Assembly: GCA_900545025.1 (NCBI GenBank)
Contig: UQXH01000025.1
Coordinates: 1 to 25,130, forward strand
Source of the DNA: an uncultured Phascolarctobacterium sp.
GTDB taxonomy: Bacteria; Bacillota; Negativicutes; Acidaminococcales; Acidaminococcaceae
Direction: 5' to 3'
DNA length: 25,130 nt
This document shows, piece after piece, positions 17,372 to 22,732 of the stretch; position 1 is the first letter of the stretch; every line of letters begins with the position of its first letter. A model generated the notes under the pieces. That model saw only the letters and a program-made list of their open reading frames with translations, was not told where the DNA came from and ran no database searches. A program made the translations under genes and the position numbers.

Positions 17372-17400
17372 ATTATAGCAGAAATATTTTTGAAAATCAA
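17372..17400 (-). promoter_or_regulatory. Sigma-70-type promoter of the secA operon
   Basis: TTGATT (17400-17395) and a perfect TATAAT (17377-17372) with a 17-bp spacer lie between the hpf terminator and secA. The -35 element abuts the U tract of that terminator. Confidence 0.75.
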
Positions 17401-17430
17401 AAAGCACAGAGCCAAAGCCCTGTGCTTTTT
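17399..17430 (-). terminator. Rho-independent terminator after hpf
   Basis: On the minus strand AAAAAGCACAGGGC and GCTCTGTGCTTTTT form a 14-bp stem with one G-T pair around a TTTG loop, ending in U5. It lies 26 bp after the hpf stop and separates hpf from the secA operon. The A tract on the other side also allows some bidirectional function. Confidence 0.9.
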
Positions 17431-17455
17431 GTGAAGTTTGAGTAAAAACTTTTAC

Positions 17456-17983
17456 TTATTTAAATTCGGGAGAAATCAAGCCATATTTACCATCTTTACG
17501 ACGATATACAACGCTGGTGCTGCCAAGATCAGGATCATAGAATACGAAGAAATCGTGATTCAGCAAGTTCATCTGCAGGATTGCTTCTTCTACACTCATC
17601 GGATGCAGAACAAACTTCTTGCTCTTGATGATTTCAAATTCACCATCATCTTCAGCCGGAGCCGGAGCAGCAGGCACATCAGCAAAATTACTGTATTTTC
17701 TCTTCATAAGACGAGTTTTATATTTATGAATCTGGCGTTCGATTTTCTCTACTACCAAATCGATGGAAGAATACATATCCTTCGTGGTTTCCTGTGCTCT
17801 CAGTAAGATACCGCTTGCCGGAACAGTAATTTCTACAATATGGTTGCCTTTTTCAACTTTCAGTACTGCAGAAATGTCGCCTACTGTTTTAAACTGTTTG
17901 GTAACTTTCGTAATCTTTTTTTCGACATACTCTTTGAGAGCCGGAGTTACATCGATGTTTCTACCTTTTACATTAACGTTCAT
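17456..17983 (-). CDS. hpf: Long-form ribosome hibernation promoting factor
   Basis: This 175-residue protein has an N-terminal HPF/YfiA domain (about 1-100, beta-alpha-beta fold that fills the mRNA channel of the 30S subunit). A Pro/Ala-rich linker near 120-130 follows, then a C-terminal dimerisation domain (about 122-175, with HPMSVEEAILQMNLL and VVYRRKDGKYGLI). Long HPF dimerises 70S ribosomes to 100S particles in starvation. Start is ATG 17983 with AAGGAGGA 7 nt upstream; part of that Shine-Dalgarno sequence can pair in a hairpin (17995-18010). No clear sigma-70 promoter was found in the 149-bp gap before it. A 13-bp palindrome, GGAGAAATTCTCC, lies at 18055-18067. Confidence 0.95.
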   Translation of the reverse strand: MNVNVKGRNIDVTPALKEYVEKKITKVTKQFKTVGDISAVLKVEKGNHIVEITVPASGILLRAQETTKDMYSSIDLVVEKIERQIHKYKTRLMKRKYSNFADVPAAPAPAEDDGEFEIIKSKKFVLHPMSVEEAILQMNLLNHDFFVFYDPDLGSTSVVYRRKDGKYGLISPEFK

Positions 17984-17994
17984 AAATCATTCCT

Positions 17995-18010
17995 CCTTGA
18001 TACTTCAAGG
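17995..18010 (-). promoter_or_regulatory. Hairpin masking part of the hpf ribosome binding site
   Basis: CCTTGA (18010-18005) and TCAAGG (18000-17995) form a 6-bp stem with an AGTA loop. The 3' arm contains the first four bases of the AAGGAGG Shine-Dalgarno sequence, so folding would reduce access of ribosomes to hpf. Confidence 0.45.
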
Positions 18011-18132
18011 TATTTGGTATCTCTACCTTTGTTGCTATAAAGTTTCGTCATTTTGGAGAAATTCTCCTGCTTTACTTTGCATTTTTCGCAAATTTTTTTA
18101 TTTTAACGTAAATACTGTAACATTATTACAGA

Positions 18133-18864
18133 TTATAAAATTTTAGACAGGAAGCTTCTGGTTCTTTCTTCCTTAGCATTGCTGAAGATTTCTTCCGGTG
18201 TGCCTTCTTCCAGGATATTGCCGCCGTCAACAAAGATGACCCTGTCGCCAACCTCACGGGCAAACCCCATTTCGTGAGTTACTACTACCATGGTCATACC
18301 TTCGTTAGCAAGGCTCTTCATAACGTCTAAAACTTCGTTAATCATTTCCGGATCAAGAGCAGAAGTCGGCTCATCAAACAGCAAAGCCTTCGGCTTCATG
18401 CACAAAGCACGGGCAATAGCCACACGTTGCTGCTGACCGCCGGAAAGCTGTTCCGGATAAGCCTTAGCTTTGTCCGCTAAGCCAACCTTGGTCAGATAAT
18501 TGACAGCAGTTTTTTCCGCTTCTTCCTTCTTAATACCGCGTACTTTCATTGGTGCCAGCATTAGATTCTCCAATACGGTCATATGCGGAAAAAGATTAAA
18601 ACGCTGGAAGACCATACCGACTTCTTTGCGGATTTCATTGATATTAGCTTCGCTGTTCAGCGGGATGCCGTCAATAACGATACTGCCGCTGCTGGGCTCT
18701 TCCAGATAATTCATGCAGCGCAGCAGCGTACTCTTACCGCTGCCTGAAGGACCGATGATAACTACTACTTCTTTTTCAGCAACAGAAAGATTAACACCTT
18801 TCAACACCTGCAGCTCACCGAAATTTTTCTTTACATCAGTAAGTTTAATCATTTCCTTTGTCAT
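18133..18864 (-). CDS. Polar amino acid ABC transporter ATPase (GlnQ/ArtM-like)
   Basis: This 243-residue ABC ATPase has Walker A IGPSGSGKST, signature LSGGQQQRVAIARAL and Walker B ALLFDEPTSALDPE. The overall sequence is typical of the polar amino acid uptake (HAAT, type I importer) family. It powers import from the cytoplasmic side together with the permease encoded just upstream. Its ATG overlaps the permease stop (ATGA), showing coupling; a second ATG at 18852 is possible. It is the last gene of the transporter operon. A short stem (CTGTAA/TTACAG, 18115-18131) directly follows the stop but lacks a good U tract, so termination here is uncertain. Confidence 0.92.
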   Translation of the reverse strand: MTKEMIKLTDVKKNFGELQVLKGVNLSVAEKEVVVIIGPSGSGKSTLLRCMNYLEEPSSGSIVIDGIPLNSEANINEIRKEVGMVFQRFNLFPHMTVLENLMLAPMKVRGIKKEEAEKTAVNYLTKVGLADKAKAYPEQLSGGQQQRVAIARALCMKPKALLFDEPTSALDPEMINEVLDVMKSLANEGMTMVVVTHEMGFAREVGDRVIFVDGGNILEEGTPEEIFSNAKEERTRSFLSKIL

Positions 18865-19517
18865 TTCTTATCGTACCTCCGCTCCAGCATACCTACGAAT
18901 CTAGCTACGGCAAAAGTCATTACCAGGTAGATGACTGCAACAGCCATCCAGATTTCAAAAGAAGCATAGGTGCGGGCAATAATCAACTGACCGCGACGGG
19001 TAAGTTCTTCAAAGCCGATAACAGATACCAGCGAAGAATCTTTCAGCATAGCAATAAACTCGTTGCCTAAAGGCGGAATAATACGTTTGAAAGCCTGCGG
19101 CATAATAATGTAACGCATGGTCTGAGCCCAGCTCATGCCAAGGCTGCGTCCGGCTTCCATCTGACCTTTATCGATAGACTGGATACCGGCACGGAAGATT
19201 TCGGCAATATAGGCACCGCTATTGATCGAGCAGGCAGAGATTGCCGCAAAGAAAGGATCTACACGCTCGCCAATCAGGCCAGGCAAGGCAAAATAAACCA
19301 GGAAAATCTGTACCAGAAGCGGCGTGCCACGGATAAAGTCCACATAAACGTTAGCCAGATACCGCAACGGTTTAATGTTACATAAACGTGCAATGCCAAT
19401 CAAACAGCCTATTAAAAGACCAAAGCCCACGCTTAATGCTGTAATTTCCACAGTAATGGCAGCACCTGCCAAAAGCAGGGGAAATGAATCCGCCATCAGA
19501 CTAAAATTAAACTCCAT
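18861..19517 (-). CDS. Polar amino acid ABC transporter permease (GlnP/HisM-like)
   Basis: This 218-residue membrane protein has several hydrophobic segments, the first at about residues 12-38. The EAA-type loop, including AGRSLGMSWAQTMRYIIMPQ, docks the ATPase. Only one permease gene is present, so the transporter is expected to be a homodimer. ATG 19517 is chosen because AAGGG lies 9 nt upstream; the upstream ATG at 19526 directly abuts that sequence. It follows the first binding-protein gene by 48 bp and overlaps the ATPase gene by 4 bp. Confidence 0.92.
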   Translation of the reverse strand: MEFNFSLMADSFPLLLAGAAITVEITALSVGFGLLIGCLIGIARLCNIKPLRYLANVYVDFIRGTPLLVQIFLVYFALPGLIGERVDPFFAAISACSINSGAYIAEIFRAGIQSIDKGQMEAGRSLGMSWAQTMRYIIMPQAFKRIIPPLGNEFIAMLKDSSLVSVIGFEELTRRGQLIIARTYASFEIWMAVAVIYLVMTFAVARFVGMLERRYDKK

Positions 19518-19565
19518 TATTTCCATCCCTTCTATGATGTTGGGTCAGCTTAGCCCAGGTGAGAA

Positions 19566-20333
19566 TTATTTATCATCACCAAACCAGGTTTTATAAATCT
19601 TATCAAATTCGCCGTTCTTTTTCAGTTCAGCAAGAGCTTTGTTAATATCAGCAGCAAGCTTAGCATTATCTTTTCTTACAGCAATACCATAATCTTCTGC
19701 TTCCATCTTTTCACCGACTGTCTTAGCATGATTACTGCCACCCTGTTGCAGATAATATGCCACAACAGGAGCATCATTGATAACAGCGTCAGCACCGCCG
19801 TTTTTCAGCTCCAGAGAAGCTTCGCTCTGAGTATTGAAAGCAGTAACCTGCGCCCCGGGAATAGAACGGGATTTTTTTTCACCGGTAGTACCAATCTGGC
19901 AGGCAATACGTTTTCCTTCCAAATCCTTCAAAGTCTTAATATCAGTATTATCTTTATTAACCATGATAATCAGACCGGAAGTATAATATGGGTCAGAAAA
20001 CTCTACAACTTTTTTACGTTCATCAGTAATACTCATCCCGGCAATAGCTACATCGATATTGCCGGCGTTAAGAGCCGGAATGAGTGCATCAAAACCCATG
20101 TTCTGAACTTCTACCTTGTAGCCCATCTGTTTGCCGATGGCACGTACCAGGTCAATATCGAAACCGGTAAATTCCTTGCTGCCTTCTTTTTGGAACTCAA
20201 AGGGAGCAAAGCTCGGCTCCGTACCTACGCGAAGTACCTTTTCAGCAGCTTCCTTCTTGTCTCCGCCACAGCCTGCCAAAAGCATAGCGCAGGCAGCCAG
20301 CATCATCATGACCAACATCAAAAATTTTTTCAT
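19566..20333 (-). CDS. Amino acid ABC transporter substrate-binding lipoprotein (downstream copy)
   Basis: This 255-residue lipoprotein has a lipobox LLAGC with the lipidated cysteine at residue 22, followed by a family 3 solute-binding fold. Ligand-contact blocks typical of polar amino acid binders are present: TEPSFAPFEF, SITDERKKVVEFSDPYY (Arg binds the carboxylate), IGTTGE and NDAPVV (Asp binds the amino group). It is about 80% identical by eye to the neighbouring copy at 20420-21190. Differences cluster in residues 150-215, the second lobe. The substrate is unknown, and the two copies may differ in affinity or ligand. It is separated from the upstream copy by a stable hairpin. Confidence 0.92.
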   Translation of the reverse strand: MKKFLMLVMMMLAACAMLLAGCGGDKKEAAEKVLRVGTEPSFAPFEFQKEGSKEFTGFDIDLVRAIGKQMGYKVEVQNMGFDALIPALNAGNIDVAIAGMSITDERKKVVEFSDPYYTSGLIIMVNKDNTDIKTLKDLEGKRIACQIGTTGEKKSRSIPGAQVTAFNTQSEASLELKNGGADAVINDAPVVAYYLQQGGSNHAKTVGEKMEAEDYGIAVRKDNAKLAADINKALAELKKNGEFDKIYKTWFGDDK

Positions 20334-20367
20334 CGTTCATACCCCTCACTTCTTATAAAATAAATAC

Positions 20368-20400
20368 GGAGCACAGGCTAATTCCAGCGCATTGTGCCCC
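20368..20400 (-). terminator. Hairpin between the two binding-protein genes (attenuator-like)
   Basis: On the minus strand GGGGCACA (20400-20393) pairs with TGTGCTCC (20375-20368), with one G-T pair, and is followed by a U-rich GTATTTATTTT. It lies 20 nt after the stop of the first binding-protein gene. It may partly terminate, or protect the upstream transcript, giving more binding protein than permease. Confidence 0.55.
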
Positions 20401-20419
20401 GCAAGCAAAACCCGAAAAA

Positions 20420-21190
20420 TTATTTTTTCACTTCGCCAAACCAGGTTTTATAGATTTTATCATATTCGCCGTTCTTTTTCAGTTCAGCAAGAGCTTTGTT
20501 AATATCAGCAGCAAGCTTATCATTGCCTTTCTTTACGGCAAGGCCGTATTGTTCTGCTTCCATAACTTCGCCTACGGTCTTAGCAGTTTTGTTGCCGCCT
20601 TGAGCCAGATAATAACCTACAACAGGACTGTCGTTGATAACTGCGTCAACACCGTTATTGGTAAGTTCCATTGCGGCTTCGGTATTAGTATTAAATGCCG
20701 TTACCTTAGCGCCGACAACGCTTCTTGCCTTACCTTCACCGGTAGTACCAATCTGGCAGGCAATACGTTTGCCTTCCAGGTCTTTCAGGCTTTTGATTTC
20801 ATTATTATCTTTATTAACCATGATAATCAAGCCGGAAGTATAGTACGGGTCAGAGAAAGTAACAGCCTGTTTACGTTCGTCGGTAATGCTCATACCTGCT
20901 GCAACAACATCGATATTACCTGCATTTAAAGCCGGAATCAAAGCGTCGAAGCCCATGTTCTGGATTTCAACCTTATAGCCCATTTGTTTACCTACAGCAC
21001 GGATAAGGTCCATATCAAAACCGTCATAGTCTTTGCTGCCTTCTTTTTGGAATTCAAACGGAGCAAAGGTCGGCTCAGTACCGACACGCAGTACTTTTTC
21101 TGCCGCTTCCTTCTTATCTCCGCCGCAGCCGGCAATCAGCAATGCCGCTGCTGCCATCAAAGCCATAATCATAACCAGTATTCTTTTCAC
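20420..21190 (-). CDS. Amino acid ABC transporter substrate-binding lipoprotein (promoter-proximal copy)
   Basis: This 256-residue lipoprotein has lipobox LIAGC (Cys22) and a family 3 solute-binding fold, closely related to its downstream neighbour. Motifs include TEPTFAPFEF, SITDERKQAVTFSDPYY, IGTTGE and NDSPVV. The start is GTG 21190 with GGGAG about 11 nt upstream. It is the first gene of the transporter operon, directly behind a consensus promoter. The very high similarity of the two copies, extending through the lipoprotein signal region (GCGGDKKEAAEKVLRVGTEP is shared), indicates a recent tandem duplication. Confidence 0.92.
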   Translation of the reverse strand: MKRILVMIMALMAAAALLIAGCGGDKKEAAEKVLRVGTEPTFAPFEFQKEGSKDYDGFDMDLIRAVGKQMGYKVEIQNMGFDALIPALNAGNIDVVAAGMSITDERKQAVTFSDPYYTSGLIIMVNKDNNEIKSLKDLEGKRIACQIGTTGEGKARSVVGAKVTAFNTNTEAAMELTNNGVDAVINDSPVVGYYLAQGGNKTAKTVGEVMEAEQYGLAVKKGNDKLAADINKALAELKKNGEYDKIYKTWFGEVKK

Positions 21191-21246
21191 TCTTTACACA
21201 GCTCCCTTCATTTTTTAAACACTAATCCTGCATAAAATTTACATTT

Positions 21247-21275
21247 ATTATATAACTATTTATTTGAAACAGCAA
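21247..21275 (-). promoter_or_regulatory. Sigma-70-type promoter of the amino acid transporter operon
   Basis: TTGCTG (21275-21270) and TATAAT (21252-21247) with a 17-bp spacer, about 57 nt before the GTG start. No obvious leader riboswitch fits in the short 5' untranslated region. Confidence 0.7.
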
Positions 21276-21318
21276 TACAAAATCCACGTATTTTTCGGAA
21301 TATTTTCTACGCAAGATT

Positions 21319-21528
21319 ATGCAGTCCAGCTGACCTGGTCTTCGCCCCCACACTCGCCTGCTGGAAGTTTCGCTCCTAAGCATACTCGCTCCCCACTACT
21401 GCTCCTCTCGCTTTGCGCGGCAGGACTTACTCCTAAGCTGCACCGTGCTCACAGCCTCTTTGGGCTGCTTACGTGGATCGTTTTGCCTGCAACTGGCATC
21501 GACTTGCAACCACAGACCTGGACTGCAT
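21319..21528 (-). ncRNA. Structured non-coding RNA candidate, about 210 nt, family not certain
   Basis: The two ends pair perfectly over 11 bp: ATGCAGTCCAG (21528-21518) with CTGGACTGCAT (21329-21319). Five local hairpins lie inside: GTGG/CCAC with inner TCG/CGA and GCC/GGC pairs (21473-21513); CAGCC/GGCTG (about 21451-21469); GCAGCTTA-GGAG-TAAG..CTGC (21420-21441); CGC/GCG (21409-21419); and TGCT..GGAG..CTTCC..AGCA (21359-21382). A consensus promoter ends 6 nt before the first stem base. GC content is well above the flanks, and no ORF with a ribosome binding site fits. It is not tmRNA, SRP RNA or RNase P RNA by their landmark sequences. A raiA-type RNA is possible from size and neighbourhood (inference). 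No strong terminator is visible after it. Confidence 0.7.
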
Positions 21529-21533
21529 TCCTA

Positions 21534-21562
21534 ATTATATTCCTTTAGAAATTTTTACGCAA
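21534..21562 (-). promoter_or_regulatory. Sigma-70-type promoter of the structured RNA
   Basis: TTGCGT (21562-21557) and perfect TATAAT (21539-21534) with a 17-bp spacer. The expected start point, 6-7 nt after the -10 box, coincides with the first base of the RNA's closing helix at about 21528. Confidence 0.75.
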
Positions 21563-21629
21563 GCCGCTATTTAATATTTACTAAGAAAGTGATATACTAT
21601 TGACACCACTTATGAACGGACGGATTTTT

Positions 21630-22244
21630 ATGATTGCCATACCTCAATGTCTTGATTTCACTGATAACGAACTGACCAGAGAAATCTGTGACTTCTACCT
21701 GAAAATTTTAGAGCGCAAAAACAAAGACCTTTATATGCACAGCCAGCAGGTCGCCAATTATTCTGCCAGTACGGCTGCCAAACTGGGTCTGCCCTACTCC
21801 GAAGTCGCCACTGTCAAAACCGCTGCCTTGCTGCATGATATAGGCCACCTTTCGGTCCCCAACCTGATATTGTACAAGGTGCCTTTCCTGACCACCCGCG
21901 AGCTTTCAATCTACAAACGTCATTGTATCGCCGGTGCCAGTATGCTGGAAAACATTCCCGAGTTCAGCAATATCACGGAAATAATCAAAGCGCATCACGA
22001 ACAATGGGACGGCAAGGGTTACCCCAAACGTTTGAAAGGTCAAAATATCCCGCTTGGCGCGCGTATCATTGCCGTAGCCAACTATTATGACCGTTTTCTC
22101 AATCCATGCACACAGCACTGGCAGAAAACTCACGACGATGCCATCATCGAACTGAAAAATAAAGCCGGTCTTGATTTTGACCCGGCAGTAGTCAAAGCCT
22201 TCATCGAATCAATCGTCCCTCAGGCTTCAGCGGTCAAAAAATAA
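21630..22244 (+). CDS. Standalone HD-GYP-like phosphohydrolase domain protein
   Basis: This 204-residue protein is made almost entirely of one HD domain of HD-GYP type. It has H37, the metal-binding pair in LLHDIGHLSVP (H69, D70), H98 in KRHCIAGASML, the HHE block at 122-124 and DGKGYP at 127-132. HD-GYP proteins hydrolyse cyclic di-GMP or related cyclic dinucleotides. Here the usual HDIGK is HDIGH, and there is no receiver or sensor domain. Activity is therefore likely but substrate uncertain. ATG 21630 is preferred to ATG 21612 or TTG 21600 because a purine-rich GGACGG precedes it. A TATACT at 21593-21598 may be its -10 box, with no good -35. A terminator follows at once. Confidence 0.8.
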   Translation: MIAIPQCLDFTDNELTREICDFYLKILERKNKDLYMHSQQVANYSASTAAKLGLPYSEVATVKTAALLHDIGHLSVPNLILYKVPFLTTRELSIYKRHCIAGASMLENIPEFSNITEIIKAHHEQWDGKGYPKRLKGQNIPLGARIIAVANYYDRFLNPCTQHWQKTHDDAIIELKNKAGLDFDPAVVKAFIESIVPQASAVKK

Positions 22245-22245
22245 A

Positions 22246-22293
22246 ACTCTGAAATTCCTACAATAAAACTGCAAGGATTTCAGAGTTTTTTAT
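22246..22293 (+). terminator. Rho-independent terminator after the HD-GYP-like gene
   Basis: ACTCTGAAAT-CCT (22246-22259, one bulged T) pairs with AGGATTTCAGAGT, ending in T6. It lies directly at the stop codon of the HD-GYP-like gene and faces the convergent tRNA terminator. Confidence 0.85.
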
Positions 22294-22312
22294 TTATAAC
22301 TTCCTACAGCAA

Positions 22313-22344
22313 AAATAAAAAGCACTTCAATTACTTGAAGTGCT
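22313..22344 (-). terminator. Rho-independent terminator of the tRNA cluster
   Basis: On the minus strand AGCACTTCAA (22344-22335), loop GTAA and TTGAAGTGCT (22330-22321) form a perfect 10-bp stem, followed by TTTTTATTTTT. It lies 9 nt after the tRNA-Val 3' end. Confidence 0.92.
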
Positions 22345-22352
22345 GAATTTCG

Positions 22353-22428
22353 TGGTGGGCGCTAACGGGATCGAACCGCTGACATTCTGCTTGTAAGGCA
22401 GACGCTCTCCCAGCTGAGCTAAGCGCCC
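22353..22428 (-). tRNA. tRNA-Val (anticodon TAC)
   Basis: A 76-nt cloverleaf: acceptor GGGCGCT/AGCGCCC, D arm GCTC..GAGC, anticodon loop CTTACAA with stem TCTGC/GCAGA, T arm with TTCGATC, and an encoded ACCA 3' end. Third gene of a three-tRNA transcript. Confidence 0.95.
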
Positions 22429-22431
22429 GAA

Positions 22432-22506
22432 TGGTGACCGGTGGGGGAATCGAACCCCCGATACCGCCGTGAAAGGGCGGTGTCTTAACCGCTTGACCAA
22501 CCGGCC
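22432..22506 (-). tRNA. tRNA-Glu (anticodon TTC)
   Basis: A 75-nt cloverleaf: acceptor GGCCGGT/ACCGGTC, anticodon loop CTTTCAC within CCGCC/GGCGG, T loop TTCGATT and encoded ACCA. Only 3 nt separate it from tRNA-Val. Confidence 0.95.
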
Positions 22507-22511
22507 AAATT

Positions 22512-22587
22512 TGGTGACCCATGTAGGCCTCGAACCTACGACACCCTGATTAAGAGTCAGGTGCTCTACCAACTGAGCTAATGGGCC
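22512..22587 (-). tRNA. tRNA-Lys (anticodon CTT)
   Basis: A 76-nt cloverleaf: acceptor GGCCCAT/ATGGGTC, D arm GCTC..GAGC, anticodon loop CTCTTAA within CCTGA/TCAGG, T arm GTAGG/CCTAC with TTCGAGG, and encoded ACCA. First gene of the cluster, about 20 nt after the -10 box. Confidence 0.94.
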
Positions 22588-22606
22588 GTAGTGATGTTAC
22601 TTGCAT

Positions 22607-22635
22607 ATAATACACGATTTTTGTTTTTTTGGCAA
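22607..22635 (-). promoter_or_regulatory. Sigma-70-type promoter of the tRNA cluster
   Basis: TTGCCA (22635-22630) and TATTAT (22612-22607) with a 17-bp spacer, about 20 bp before tRNA-Lys. Confidence 0.75.
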
Positions 22636-22662
22636 GCCTTTTTTTAAAAAAATAGAAAAAAT

Positions 22663-22691
22663 TTGACTACTATTTTATAAAAGCATAAAAT
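22663..22691 (+). promoter_or_regulatory. Sigma-70-type promoter of the flavoprotein gene
   Basis: TTGACT (22663-22668) and TAAAAT (22686-22691) with a 17-bp spacer, 41 bp before the ATG at 22733. It is divergent from the tRNA promoter. Confidence 0.7.
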
Positions 22692-22732
22692 ATTAAGAAA
22701 AAGCTTCTAAATTTTTTTGCGGAGGAAAGATT

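Noticed and set aside
21319..21340. ACCAGGTCAG in the RNA 3' region as an SRP RNA (4.5S) signature
   Set aside because: Ten bases match the SRP loop, but the conserved GGAAGGAAGCAGC part is missing and the structure does not fit.
21319..21528. Assignment of the RNA candidate as 6S RNA
   Set aside because: 6S RNA is a rod with a central bubble. Here the ends pair but the interior folds into several separate hairpins. Not excluded without a covariance search.
21264..21548. Plus-strand open frame of 94 codons across the structured RNA
   Set aside because: It starts with TTG, has no Shine-Dalgarno sequence and a low-complexity Ser/Leu/Pro composition. The RNA structure and minus-strand promoter explain the segment better.
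22327..22572. Minus-strand open frames of 63 and 81 codons
   Set aside because: They lie entirely over three clear tRNA genes.
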